Of a stretch of 63,547 bases of DNA, positions 1-8,808 are shown piece by piece. Within the stretch, counting starts at the first letter, position 1. Each line of letters opens with the position of its first letter. The DNA is from CAYPEK01 sp964409645. GTDB taxonomy: Bacteria; UBP15; UBA6099. The notes beneath the pieces are model-generated. The model was not told where the DNA came from and searched no databases. It was given only the letters and a program-made list of their open reading frames with translations. The translations under genes and the position numbers were made by a program. The stretch covers positions 1 through 63,547 of the forward strand of contig CAYPEK010000009.1 of assembly GCA_964409645.1 (NCBI GenBank), given 5' to 3'.

Positions 1-2
1 TG

Positions 3-140
3 GAAAAAGTAGGTATTGCTGATACATTAACCTTTGCGAAGGAACTCGGTATTAGCAATTCATATCTTTCACGCCTGCAGAAAAAGGGCATCCGGCGTCT
101 GCGCGGTATGCTTTCAAGACTCATGAAAGATTTGAAATAA
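3..140 (+). CDS. RNA polymerase sigma-70 family factor, C-terminal fragment (region 4)
   Basis: Only the last 45 codons are in the window; the gene begins off the left edge and ends with TAA at 138-140. The visible residues form a sigma region 4 helix-turn-helix: an ELGISNSYLSRLQKKGIRRL-like recognition helix followed by basic residues. This is the part that reads the -35 element. The spelling resembles sporulation-type or sigma-B/F/G-type factors (ELGIS-x-SYVSRIEKKA) more than ECF factors, but the fragment is too short to place it in a subfamily. The protein would act in the cytoplasm on core RNA polymerase. Confidence 0.75.
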   Translation, partial: EKVGIADTLTFAKELGISNSYLSRLQKKGIRRLRGMLSRLMKDLK

Positions 141-273
141 TTTCTTGTCCTTTTCAAACAAGCAATTTTAAATTATTTGCTGTTTCTGTTTGTTTTTGCT
201 GGATTTCTTGTTTTTTCGCCCAATTAAACACCACGCGATTTTTACAAAAAAACCTTTAAAAGAAGGAAAAAAT

Positions 274-309
274 ATGAAATCGGCAGAAAAAACGATTCCT
301 GCTAAGTAA
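274..309 (+). CDS. Possible 11-codon leader ORF
   Basis: An ATG preceded by AGAAGGA at good spacing opens an 11-residue frame (MKSAEKTIPAK) ending in TAA, inside the 290-base gap between the sigma fragment and the next gene. Nothing else in the gap is recognisable apart from A/T-rich tracts. It may be a chance reading frame. Confidence 0.2.
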   Translation: MKSAEKTIPAK

Positions 310-430
310 TGATGAGATAAAGTTTAAACGATGCTAAAAACGGCGTTTATTTAAAGGAATATTTATATATCAAATACTGATTTTAAAAGTGTAGGTAAAA
401 TTACTAAAAAGAAGGATGTGAACAACGGGG

Positions 431-1141
431 ATGGCTGGCAAGGATAACCGGATTGACGCGGATAAAATCGTAAGACACATCAACTATACGAAGCACTGGC
501 TGGACAAAGCCAATTCCGACTTTCAGGATAAGAACTTCTCCAGCGGCAGTGCTGTTCTTAACCTTGCAAGGGCAGAGCTGACAGCAGCATGGGAAGAAGC
601 CCTCCAGCTCAAAAACGAACTTTTCACTCAGATTCCCAAAAAAGCCCGGGCAAACTGGAAACCGGCTGCATCCGCCGGCCTTCTCGCCAGCGGATTCATG
701 ATCGCCATAATTCTATATCAGTTCACAGGCGGAAGAGTTCAACAAGCGGGCATTTCTGATTCATCGTCAAAAACACCTGCCATTGTCCTTCCCCAGACGG
801 TCGAAACACCCGTTACAACCGAAACGGTTGTCCCTGAAAAAACGCTCAATAAAGTAAAACGCGTTGTTCATCCGGCAACATCGAAAACCGCGAATAAAGA
901 AAACAATGTTGAGACGGACGAAGTTCAAACCATCGAATTCAGGCCTTCCGAACGATCATCCGTATCGATTCCACCTTTCGAGCACGAAGAAAGGCCGGCT
1001 CAGGAACCGATGCCCTATTCGACTGTGACACCTCAGGCTTCAGAAGAACAGACACAACCTGTGGTAAATAAGACCAGCGAACTTAACCAGTCGGATGTAA
1101 TCGAACTTTATAAAACTGCTGAAAGATCGTTAAGAAAATAA
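431..1141 (+). CDS. Hypothetical single-pass membrane protein
   Basis: 236 residues, family not recognised. Residues 1-75 are predicted helical and charged and resemble a two-helix cytoplasmic module (IVRHINYTKHWLDKA, then ARAELTAAWEEALQLKNEL). A transmembrane helix lies at about 81-100 (AGLLASGFMIAIILYQF). The remainder is a Pro/Thr/Glu-rich, probably disordered outer segment ending in a short amphipathic helix. The topology looks like a cytoplasmic head with an extracytoplasmic tail. It follows the sigma factor on the same strand, so an anti-sigma-like role is conceivable, but no anti-sigma motif is visible. A clear intrinsic terminator follows. Confidence 0.65.
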   Translation: MAGKDNRIDADKIVRHINYTKHWLDKANSDFQDKNFSSGSAVLNLARAELTAAWEEALQLKNELFTQIPKKARANWKPAASAGLLASGFMIAIILYQFTGGRVQQAGISDSSSKTPAIVLPQTVETPVTTETVVPEKTLNKVKRVVHPATSKTANKENNVETDEVQTIEFRPSERSSVSIPPFEHEERPAQEPMPYSTVTPQASEEQTQPVVNKTSELNQSDVIELYKTAERSLRK

Positions 1142-1181
1142 GCAATAAAAGCATTATATGAATATGGCAACACAGCTTGCT

Positions 1182-1213
1182 CCGGGCGCTCACAGCAGCG
1201 CCCGGTTTTTATT
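1182..1213 (+). terminator. Rho-independent terminator
   Basis: CCGGGCGCT and AGCGCCCGG form a 9-bp GC-rich stem around a 6-base loop, followed by a T-rich tail. It lies 40 bases after the hypothetical membrane protein gene and before the uvrB promoter, so it separates the two transcription units. Confidence 0.9.
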
Positions 1214-1349
1214 TTAAACACAATTCAAAAACAGATATGTTGTCGTCATTTGCGTATAGCAGCACGTTGCAACGTTGCCCCCCTGCGAGCGACCGCTCAT
1301 CTTTTCTGTTTCATAATCAGGACGCGTCTTTTTGCGTTTTAAATATTGT

Positions 1350-1378
1350 TTGTTTCAGTTACTGCGCGGGGTTATTAT
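1350..1378 (+). promoter_or_regulatory. Sigma-70-type promoter for uvrB
   Basis: TTGTTT at 1350-1355 and TATTAT at 1373-1378 are separated by exactly 17 bases, 56 bases before the uvrB start. No convincing LexA box overlaps it. Confidence 0.55.
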
Positions 1379-1433
1379 ATTCTAATGGGCTTTTGTTTCA
1401 GATGTTTATTACTTCGGCCCACGGTGAGATGAG

Positions 1434-3428
1434 ATGGACGGCAGCTTCAGGATAAAATCGGATTTTGCTCCCAAGGGCGACCAGCCTAATGCAATACGCG
1501 GCTTAGTGAGCAGCATTGGCGAAGGCAATAAGTTCACAACGCTCCTTGGCGTCACCGGCTCGGGCAAAACGTTCACTGTCGCAAACCTCATAGCGCAAGT
1601 TCAGCGCCCTACCCTTGTTATCGCCCACAATAAAACGCTCGCGGCGCAGCTATGCAACGAATACAAATCGTTTTTCCCCGACAATAACGTTGAGTTCTTT
1701 ATCAGCTATTACGATTACTACCAACCCGAAGCATACATCCCTTATTCCGACACATATATTGAGAAAGATGCGTCGATCAATAAGGAAATCGAGAGAATGC
1801 GGCATGCGGCGACACAATCTCTTTTGCTGAACAGGGACACGATAGTTGTCGCGAGCGTCTCGTGCATCTATGGGCTCGGATCGCCTGAGGATTACCGCAA
1901 CGTCTGCCTCACTCTCGAAGCGGGTCAGGAATGCGACAGGGACGGCCTTATACGAAAACTGATAGATATGCAGTATTCGAGAGCGGATGACGCGCTTGAA
2001 ACCGGAAAATTCAGAGTACGCGGCGGAACGATAGAAATCATCCCTTCCGATCGCGAACATATTCTGAAGCTGGATTTCTTCGGTGACGACCTCGAAAGAA
2101 TATCCATAATCGATCCGTATTCCGGAAAAACCTTTCAAACGCCCGAAAGTACAATGATCTTTCCGGCGACACACTATGTTCTTCCTCCCGAACGGCTGGA
2201 CGGCGTTGTTAAAGGAATTCAGGCCGAGCTCGAAGTGCAGTTTAAGGAGCTTCGCGCGCTCGGCAAGGAAATGGAAGCAAACAGGCTTTGGGAAAGGACG
2301 ATGTACGATCTTGAGATGATCCGGGAGATGGGCTACTGCCACGGGATTGAGAACTATTCCCGGCATTTCGACGGCCGCAAACCCGACGAGCCGCCGATTA
2401 CTCTACTCGATTATTTTCCCGATGATATTCTGATTGTTATAGACGAATCGCACGTTACGATCCCGCAATTGCGCGCGATGAGCAACGGCGACAGGTCTCG
2501 CAAGCGCAGTCTCGTCGATTTCGGATTCCGGCTGCCGTCCGCTTATGACAACCGCCCACTCACATTCGATGAATTCATGAAGAAGTCCGGACAGATTGTG
2601 TTCACAACCGCCACGCCGAGCGCGTTCGAGATGGAAAACAGCAGGAGAGTTGTCGAGCAGATTATACGGCCGACGGGACTGATTGATCCGGTGATCGAGC
2701 GGCGACCGAGTAAGGGCCAGATGGCCGCGCTTATAGACGAAATAAAGGTTGTAGTGGGACGAGGCGAGCGGGTTCTTGTAACGACGCTTACAAAAAAGAT
2801 GGCCGAGGACCTGACCGAGTATCTGCTCGAAAAGAACGTGCGCGCGAGATACATGCACTCGGATGTCGAAACGCTCGACAGGATTCAGCTCATATACGAT
2901 CTGCGGCGAGGCGATTACGACGTACTCGTAGGCATCAATCTTCTGCGGGAAGGACTCGACCTGCCGGAGGTTTCGCTTGTTGCGATACTCGACGCGGACA
3001 AGGAAGGCTTCCTGCGGTCCGACGTGACGATGATACAGACGATAGGCAGAGCGGCACGCAATGTGAACGGGCGAGTTATCATGTTCGCGGACAAGGAAAC
3101 GGACTCGATGCGGCGCGCGATAAACGAGACGGAAAGACGCCGCTCGAAGCAGATGGAATTCAATTTCGCGCATAACATTGTGCCGCAAACGATCATCAAG
3201 CAGGTCCACGAAAAGTTCGAGACAACGGGATACCGGGTCAGCGACAGGCGCGCTGAATACCTCACTGAAACAAAGGATCCCGACACGCTGCCCGAAATAA
3301 CGCTCCACATCGCCGAACTCGAACAGAAGATGTGGGCGGCGGCCGATTCGCTTGATTTCGAAGTTGCGGCCGCTCTTCGCGACAAGATAAATAAACTGAG
3401 AAAGAAACAAAAGGCGCAAAACGCCTGA
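1434..3428 (+). CDS. uvrB: Excinuclease ABC subunit B
   Basis: 664 residues, normal family length. UvrB is the helicase-like damage-verification subunit of nucleotide excision repair; UvrA loads it and it then recruits UvrC. Visible features are the Walker A GVTGSGKT (about 39-46), the DNA-inserting beta-hairpin YYDYYQPEAYIP (about 92-103), the DESH Walker B box, the helicase motif NLLREGLDLPEVSLV, the QTIGRAARN motif VI, and a C-terminal UVR domain (ELEQKMWAAADSLDFEVAAA) that contacts UvrC. The ATG at 1434 has only a weak GGTGAG ribosome site but matches the family N-terminus. uvrA follows after 27 bases, an arrangement common in many bacteria, so the two are probably co-transcribed. uvrC is not in the window. 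Confidence 0.98.
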   Translation: MDGSFRIKSDFAPKGDQPNAIRGLVSSIGEGNKFTTLLGVTGSGKTFTVANLIAQVQRPTLVIAHNKTLAAQLCNEYKSFFPDNNVEFFISYYDYYQPEAYIPYSDTYIEKDASINKEIERMRHAATQSLLLNRDTIVVASVSCIYGLGSPEDYRNVCLTLEAGQECDRDGLIRKLIDMQYSRADDALETGKFRVRGGTIEIIPSDREHILKLDFFGDDLERISIIDPYSGKTFQTPESTMIFPATHYVLPPERLDGVVKGIQAELEVQFKELRALGKEMEANRLWERTMYDLEMIREMGYCHGIENYSRHFDGRKPDEPPITLLDYFPDDILIVIDESHVTIPQLRAMSNGDRSRKRSLVDFGFRLPSAYDNRPLTFDEFMKKSGQIVFTTATPSAFEMENSRRVVEQIIRPTGLIDPVIERRPSKGQMAALIDEIKVVVGRGERVLVTTLTKKMAEDLTEYLLEKNVRARYMHSDVETLDRIQLIYDLRRGDYDVLVGINLLREGLDLPEVSLVAILDADKEGFLRSDVTMIQTIGRAARNVNGRVIMFADKETDSMRRAINETERRRSKQMEFNFAHNIVPQTIIKQVHEKFETTGYRVSDRRAEYLTETKDPDTLPEITLHIAELEQKMWAAADSLDFEVAAALRDKINKLRKKQKAQNA

Positions 3429-3455
3429 TCTGAAACCGGCAAGGACATATCGACA

Positions 3456-6281
3456 ATGAGAAACATCGCCGTTTCCGGAGCCAGAGTACATAACCTAAAA
3501 AATCTAAATGTGACGATCCCGCGCGATTCGCTCACCGTGTTTACCGGCGTCAGCGGCAGCGGCAAAACATCGCTCGCGTTCGATACGATTTTCGCGGAGG
3601 GGCAAAGAAGATATTTCGAAACTCTCTCCGCATACACGCGTCAGTTCGTCGCGGACATGGAGAGGCCGGACGTCGATATGATCGAGGGCCTGTCCCCCGC
3701 GATTTCGGTGAGTCAGAAAGGAATGCCGACAAGCCCGCGGTCAACAGTAGGCACGCTCACGGAGATTTACGACTACCTGAGGCTGCTCTACACCGCGGCG
3801 GGCAAGGCAATGTGCCCGGATTGCGGCATCGAAATAACATCAGTCTCACCGGATAGAATAACAGACATCCTTTTCGATACGCGGCCCGGCGCATTTGTAT
3901 TCCTGATGGCGCCGCTCGTAATCGGTAGAAAAGGAATATATCTCGATCTGATCGAAAAAATCGAGCGCAAAGGCTACAGCAGGGTTCGTGTGGACGGGAA
4001 AGTGTATCATGTCAGCGACCCTATCAAAATGAGCCGCTATAAAACGCACGACATCGAAGTTATAGTCGATCGCGTCGATGTCACAGAGGATAACAGGAAG
4101 AGAATTTTAGACTCGCTCCTGACGTGCGCTCGCGAAGGTCAGGGCACAATAATCGTGTATGATCGCGACACAGGCGAGGATTTCGTTTTCAGCACAAAAC
4201 TGGCGTGCCCGAAGTGCGGATACGGCGTGCCGAAGCTCCAGCCACGCATGTTTTCGTTCAACCATCCAGCCGGCGCCTGCCCGAAATGCGACGGGGTCGG
4301 GCATGTGGAGGATTTCGACATCGGGCTTTTGATCCCGGACAGAAGCATCTCCATACTCGACGGAGCAATCGCTCCTCTCGCCCGCGCCCGCAATTCGTAC
4401 CATTTCAAACTCATGGTTGCCGCGCTTGAAGAATTAGGCATCGACCCATCTCAACCTGTGAGCATATTCGACGACGACAGTTTGTTCGCACTGATGAACG
4501 GGACGGGCGGTAAGAAATACCGGATCAGATACAGATCATCTAACGCCAGATGGCGTTTCGCAACCGCCGCATTCCCCGGTGTGCTCGGAATGCTTCGCGA
4601 TATGCTTGCGAGCACTGAATCCGAACGAACTCAAAAGAAAATGGAACAGTATCTCACGACGGGTCCATGTCCGACATGTCACGGTGCTCGGCTCAGAAAA
4701 GAATCTCTCGCGGTTCGCGTCGGCGGGAAAAATATAGGCGAGCTTTCATCCATGCCGGCGGACGAGCTGGAAAAATTCTTAAGCAGCCTCAAACTTGGCG
4801 GTAAAGACGAAAGCGTTGGCAGAGGCCTGCTTAACGAAGTCCTCAAAAGAGTAGGTTTTCTTTGTGAAGTCGGCCTTTCATATCTGACACTCGACCGAGC
4901 GGCATACACACTTTCAGGCGGCGAATACCAGCGCGTCAGGCTCGCGGCGCAGATCGGGACATATCTTTCCGGAGTAACTTACGTTCTCGACGAGCCGTCG
5001 GTCGGTCTTCATCCGCGGGACGGGCTCCGGCTCCTCACCACCATTGAAAAATTGAGAGACCTCGGCAATACCGTAATCGTGATCGAGCACGACGAGCAGA
5101 CCATACAGCGCGCGGATCACATAATCGACATCGGGCCCGGCGCGGGGAGATTGGGCGGAGAGCTTGTCGCGAGCGGCACCGTAAAACAAATTGAAAAATC
5201 CGCTGAATCCATAACCGGTCAATATCTCTCAGGACGACTGCAAGTGCATTCAACAGCGGAGGCGAGAAAGCCCGGCAAACAGAAAATCACATTGCGCGGC
5301 GCTTCCGGCAACAATCTGAAAGATCTCACATTGAATATTCCGCTTGGCCTGTTCGTGTGCATGACGGGCGTGAGCGGATCTGGAAAGAGTTCACTCGTAA
5401 TCGATACGCTTTATCCGGCCGTGCAGATGAAGCTCGGCTTGGAGCACGAGCAGCCCCTACCCTTCAAAAAAATCGATGGCGTGGACAACATAAATCGCGT
5501 GCTGCTTGTCGATACCGCGCCGATCGGCAAGACTCCGAGATCGACACCAGCGACGTACATAGGCGTTTTCGACGATATTCGGAAACTGTTCGCAATGCTT
5601 CCGGAATCACGCGCGCGCGGCTATAGCCACGGCAGATTCAGCTACAACGTCAAAGGCGGCCGGTGCGAGGCGTGTCAGGGAAACGGCAACCGAAGGATAG
5701 AGATGCATTTCCTGCCGGATGTCTTCGTCACATGCCCGGTCTGCCACGGACTCCGGTACAATATGGAAACGCTCGAGGTGGCTTTCAAGGGCAAAAACAT
5801 AGCGGAAGTCCTTAACATGACCGCCGAGGAGGCGTTGCAGCTTTTTGAAAACATACCCAGAATTCACCGGCAGATCGAGTTGCTGAAAGACATCGGGCTC
5901 GATTACCTGCTGCTCGGCCAGCCCGCCCCCACACTATCCACCGGAGAAGCGCAGCGCATCAAACTCGCTTCAGAACTTAAAGGGAAGAAAAACACGCAGA
6001 CGTTGTACCTTCTCGACGAGCCGACAACAGGTTTGCATTTCTCTGACATTCAGAAACTGCTGAACATAATCAATCAGCTTGTCGATCGCGGAAATACAGT
6101 GATAGTCATCGAGCACAACACGGACGTAATCAAATGCGCCGACTGGATAGTTGATTTAGGGCCCGACGGCGGAGGAAAAGGAGGAGAAATCCTCGCAGAA
6201 GGTCCGCCCGAAAAAATATCCAAGAATAAAAAATCATACACGGGTAAATTTCTCAAGCCTTATTTATCGGGCCAACGCTGA
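3456..6281 (+). CDS. uvrA: Excinuclease ABC subunit A
   Basis: 941 residues, full length. UvrA is the dimeric ABC ATPase that senses DNA damage and hands DNA to UvrB. There are two ABC modules. The first has Walker A GVSGSGKTS near residue 32 and signature LSGGEYQRVRLA. The second has Walker A GVSGSGKSS near 645 and signature LSTGEAQRIKLA. Zinc-binding CxxC pairs are intact (CPDCG, CPKCG/CPKCDG, CPTCH, CEACQGNGNR/CPVCH). The start is supported by AAGGA upstream. No frameshift or odd composition is visible. It is the second gene of a uvrBA unit. Confidence 0.98.
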   Translation: MRNIAVSGARVHNLKNLNVTIPRDSLTVFTGVSGSGKTSLAFDTIFAEGQRRYFETLSAYTRQFVADMERPDVDMIEGLSPAISVSQKGMPTSPRSTVGTLTEIYDYLRLLYTAAGKAMCPDCGIEITSVSPDRITDILFDTRPGAFVFLMAPLVIGRKGIYLDLIEKIERKGYSRVRVDGKVYHVSDPIKMSRYKTHDIEVIVDRVDVTEDNRKRILDSLLTCAREGQGTIIVYDRDTGEDFVFSTKLACPKCGYGVPKLQPRMFSFNHPAGACPKCDGVGHVEDFDIGLLIPDRSISILDGAIAPLARARNSYHFKLMVAALEELGIDPSQPVSIFDDDSLFALMNGTGGKKYRIRYRSSNARWRFATAAFPGVLGMLRDMLASTESERTQKKMEQYLTTGPCPTCHGARLRKESLAVRVGGKNIGELSSMPADELEKFLSSLKLGGKDESVGRGLLNEVLKRVGFLCEVGLSYLTLDRAAYTLSGGEYQRVRLAAQIGTYLSGVTYVLDEPSVGLHPRDGLRLLTTIEKLRDLGNTVIVIEHDEQTIQRADHIIDIGPGAGRLGGELVASGTVKQIEKSAESITGQYLSGRLQVHSTAEARKPGKQKITLRGASGNNLKDLTLNIPLGLFVCMTGVSGSGKSSLVIDTLYPAVQMKLGLEHEQPLPFKKIDGVDNINRVLLVDTAPIGKTPRSTPATYIGVFDDIRKLFAMLPESRARGYSHGRFSYNVKGGRCEACQGNGNRRIEMHFLPDVFVTCPVCHGLRYNMETLEVAFKGKNIAEVLNMTAEEALQLFENIPRIHRQIELLKDIGLDYLLLGQPAPTLSTGEAQRIKLASELKGKKNTQTLYLLDEPTTGLHFSDIQKLLNIINQLVDRGNTVIVIEHNTDVIKCADWIVDLGPDGGGKGGEILAEGPPEKISKNKKSYTGKFLKPYLSGQR

Positions 6282-6300
6282 AAAATGATTACGTCTGACG

Positions 6301-6306
6301 TATAAT
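6301..6306 (+). promoter_or_regulatory. TATAAT -10 element upstream of the FKBP gene
   Basis: A perfect TATAAT lies in the short gap after uvrA. It is next to an imperfect inverted repeat (TACGTC-T-GACGTA, 6290-6302), and GAAAAATGATT occurs twice around it. No clear -35 is visible. It could start transcription about 45 bases before the FKBP start. Confidence 0.35.
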
Positions 6307-6357
6307 CATGAAAAATGATTTGCGGCTCATGCGGCAAGCATATCGAAAGGATAAATA

Positions 6358-6798
6358 ATGGCAGAAATAGAAGTCGGCAAAACAGTATCAATGAAATATG
6401 TCGTTAAACTCGACGACGGAACAATCATCGACAAATGCGATGAGTCCACACCTTTTGTTTTCACCGTCGGCGATCCGAACGTGATCCCGGGAATGGCTGA
6501 TGCTGTTTGCGGGTTAACCGAGGGAGATAAAAAAGAATTCAGCATAGAGCCCTCACAGGCGTACGGCGAGCACGAACCCGATCTGGTGCGAGAGATTCCA
6601 CGCAACCTTTTTGGCGAAGACATGGAATTTAAAATCGGGGATCAACTCGAAGCAATCCATAAAAACGGGCAAGCCATCCCGTTCACAGTTATGGAGGTCA
6701 AACCGGAAACAATAGTTGCGGATTTCAATCACATACTCGCCGGCAAAACACTTTATTTCGAAGTCGAAATACTCGATATAACCGAATCTGTTTCATGA
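6358..6798 (+). CDS. FKBP-type peptidyl-prolyl cis-trans isomerase, SlyD-like
   Basis: 146 residues. The order is an FKBP half (YVVKLDDGTIIDKCDESTPF, then VIPGMADAVCGLTEGD), an insert-in-flap chaperone domain (about 68-120, AYGEHEPDLVREIPRNLF), and the closing FKBP strand (LAGKTLYFEVEILDI). This is the SlyD architecture. SlyD proteins catalyse prolyl isomerisation, act as chaperones, and in some species deliver nickel to hydrogenase. The His-rich metal-binding tail of E. coli SlyD is absent here. The start is supported by AAAGGA 7 bases upstream. A hydrogenase maturation protease lies two genes downstream, which fits a hydrogenase link, but this is only suggestive. Confidence 0.92.
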   Translation: MAEIEVGKTVSMKYVVKLDDGTIIDKCDESTPFVFTVGDPNVIPGMADAVCGLTEGDKKEFSIEPSQAYGEHEPDLVREIPRNLFGEDMEFKIGDQLEAIHKNGQAIPFTVMEVKPETIVADFNHILAGKTLYFEVEILDITESVS

Positions 6799-6819
6799 TC
6801 GCAATTATGGGAGAACATC

Positions 6820-7320
6820 ATGAGCATCAGAGAGCGTTGGCTTGAAGAAATTCGAGAACGGTTGAAGGCATCGAACGAACGCGCGGCGGAACGCGCCGGA
6901 GAATTGGCTGTCGCAATCTCCGAGCGTGCGAAAGAGGACGACGTTCGAGATTTTATGAAAAGCTTTCTTGAATTCATAGAGTTTCTCCCGGGACTTGTGA
7001 TGCTCACGATTAATCTGACTCTCGATACGCGCGTACCTATCGGCGAAAAAATTAAGATAGGTGTCCTGACTGTGTATCTCATTGCGCCGACAGAAGTAAT
7101 ATTGATGCAGTTGCTCGGCCCAATCGCTTTCATGGACGATATGGTTATCGTTGCATACCTTATATTCAGTATATGCTCGCTGATCGGCCGACTCGACGAT
7201 CAGATTCTGATAGACAACTGGATGGGCAATCCCGATCATGTGAAAACGCTCGCGGAAGCCGCTCGCGCTATCGCCGGCATGGGAGGCCTCGAGAGAATCC
7301 AGAACCAGACAATCGTGTAA
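6820..7320 (+). CDS. DUF1232-like (YkvA-type) membrane protein
   Basis: 166 residues with a good ribosome site (GGGAGAA). Residues 1-50 are a charged helical head. The rest has two hydrophobic stretches with a pattern like the DUF1232/YkvA family: a VYLIAPTEVI segment in place of the usual YLISPIDLIPD, then a hydrophobic helix containing DD (MDDMVIVAYLIF). The family has no established function. It sits 21 bases after the FKBP gene and 7 bases before the hydrogenase protease gene, so all three are probably one operon. The family call rests on pattern only. Confidence 0.55.
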   Translation: MSIRERWLEEIRERLKASNERAAERAGELAVAISERAKEDDVRDFMKSFLEFIEFLPGLVMLTINLTLDTRVPIGEKIKIGVLTVYLIAPTEVILMQLLGPIAFMDDMVIVAYLIFSICSLIGRLDDQILIDNWMGNPDHVKTLAEAARAIAGMGGLERIQNQTIV

Positions 7321-7327
7321 AATCATT

Positions 7328-7801
7328 TTGAAAGATTCAAATTTCAGACACAAAATCGCGGTGCTCGGAATCGGCAATCTGCTCCTTACGGACGAAGGCG
7401 TTGGAATACACGTCATAAAAGCTCTGGAAAAAACAGACGCCGTTCAAAATGCGCTGCTCGTCGATGGAGGAACCGCGGGACTTGATGCCTTGTATGAGAT
7501 CGGCGGAAATATCGAAAAACTAATTGTAGTTGACGCCGTGTATGGCGGAGGGCCGCCGGGTGCGGTTTATAAGTTCACGCCGGAAGACGTGGAGACGGAA
7601 GAAGCGGCTTTCGCTTCGCTGCACGACATTTCTTTTCTCGATCTTCTGAAAATTGCGGAACGCACCGGGGATCGCCCCGATAGAGTCGTCTTTATCGGTG
7701 TCGAACCAAGCTCTTTCGATTGCGGAATGGAACTATCGGAACCTGTAAAAAACAACTTCGATAAAATAATAGAACTCGTAATAAACGAAATTAAATCATA
7801 A
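7328..7801 (+). CDS. Hydrogenase maturation protease (HyaD/HybD/HycI family)
   Basis: 157 residues, usual size. These enzymes cleave the C-terminal extension of the [NiFe]-hydrogenase large subunit after nickel insertion. Visible are the nickel-sensing GIGNLLLTDEGVGIHVI motif (Glu replaces Asp at the usual ligand position, as in many homologues), the second acidic site DGGTAGLDAL, VVDAVYGGGPPG, and a conserved His in LHDISFLDLL. The start is a TTG at 7328 without an evident ribosome site. An internal GTG at about 7361 would remove the N-terminal strand and is less likely. No hydrogenase structural or hyp genes are in the window. Confidence 0.9.
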   Translation: MKDSNFRHKIAVLGIGNLLLTDEGVGIHVIKALEKTDAVQNALLVDGGTAGLDALYEIGGNIEKLIVVDAVYGGGPPGAVYKFTPEDVETEEAAFASLHDISFLDLLKIAERTGDRPDRVVFIGVEPSSFDCGMELSEPVKNNFDKIIELVINEIKS

Positions 7802-7832
7802 GCATTCGTGTAGCCGACTATCTTTATCGGTG

Positions 7833-8804
7833 TTATTGCTCTTCATCGGTGGGCTTGCGATAGAGATACCGTTCGAGAAGCCTGTCGTAAAACGTCCATT
7901 GAGTATCTTTTTTGTTTCTCTGCCCATCTTCCAGTATCTGGATGAATCGTTTCGTCTGCGCATCGAGATTCTCCAGAAAATGAAGAGCGCAGGCCTCCGC
8001 CATCTTGGGCCTTTTGGGTGAACCCGTCATATTTTCACCATGATGGCTGATTATCATGTGAAGAATTTCAATCCTCAATGACTCCGGGAAGTCCGGTATC
8101 TGCCTTATTCTATCCAAAACCATCGTCTGCCCAAGTACGATATGCCCGAGCAGCCGGCCTTCATCGGTGTAATTCAGTTTTTCGTCGTAACTCAACTCGA
8201 CTGTCTTGCCGATATCATGCAAAATAACTCCCGTGCAAAGAAGGTCGGCATCTAGTTGCGGATAAATATCGCATAAAGTTTCCGCGAGCCTGAGGCAGTT
8301 TGAAGTGTGTTCCGCCAATCCTCCAAGATACGAGTGGTGTATGGACTTTGCCGCGGGCGACCGCTTAAACATTTCCGCGAATTTTTCGTCCTTGAAAAAG
8401 CTTTCAAGCAACTGTTTCAAGTATTTATTATTCGTTTTTTCAATTCTGATAAGAATACTTCCGAACAGCTTATCAACGTCGAGTCCCGACACAGGCAAAA
8501 AATCGGCGGGATCGTAATCCGAATCCAATTCAGTGGTCATTTTATCTATATTTATCTGAAGCTGACCGTTGTACAGTTCAATTTTCCCCATCAATCTAAC
8601 TACCGAATCATTGCTGATGGTTCCGTAATACTCTTCACCGCGGTCCCAACAAATACCTTTTATGCTTCCTGAAATGTCAGACAGGTTGAACAGAGCGTAT
8701 TTGCCTTGCTTGTTCCTGAAACTGAACAGTTGTGCATCGTCAACCTGAAGATATGTCGATACGATATCCCCTTCCCTCATATTCGAAATAAGTTGTTTAG
8801 ACAC
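7833..8804 (-). CDS. 3'-5' exoribonuclease YhaM-like protein (OB fold + HD domain)
   Basis: 323 residues, the length of YhaM family proteins. An N-terminal OB-fold nucleic-acid-binding domain covers about 15-100 (SDISGSIKGICWDRG). The HD phosphohydrolase-type nuclease domain has H-HSYLGGLAEHT, the diagnostic HDIGKTVEL, and HHGENMTGSPKRP. YhaM enzymes are metal-dependent 3'-5' exonucleases acting on RNA and single-stranded DNA. It starts with GTG, preceded by GGAAAGGAA, 4 bases after the upstream gene, so translation is probably coupled. It is the last gene of a minus-strand group with the repeat protein and the response regulator. Confidence 0.88.
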   Translation of the reverse strand: MSKQLISNMREGDIVSTYLQVDDAQLFSFRNKQGKYALFNLSDISGSIKGICWDRGEEYYGTISNDSVVRLMGKIELYNGQLQINIDKMTTELDSDYDPADFLPVSGLDVDKLFGSILIRIEKTNNKYLKQLLESFFKDEKFAEMFKRSPAAKSIHHSYLGGLAEHTSNCLRLAETLCDIYPQLDADLLCTGVILHDIGKTVELSYDEKLNYTDEGRLLGHIVLGQTMVLDRIRQIPDFPESLRIEILHMIISHHGENMTGSPKRPKMAEACALHFLENLDAQTKRFIQILEDGQRNKKDTQWTFYDRLLERYLYRKPTDEEQ

Positions 8805-8808
8805 GCTG

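Noticed and set aside
141..200. Terminator after the sigma factor fragment
   Set aside because: CTTGT/ACAAG is only a 5-bp A/T-rich stem with a 9-base loop and no clear T-run.
1306..1321. CTGTTTCATAATCAGG as a LexA box before uvrB
   Set aside because: Only the left half fits CTGT-N8-ACAG; the right half is CAGG and the position is well upstream of the promoter.
2403..3637. Large minus-strand ORFs inside uvrB/uvrA
   Set aside because: The plus-strand frames are unmistakable UvrB and UvrA; the antisense frames have no recognisable domain.
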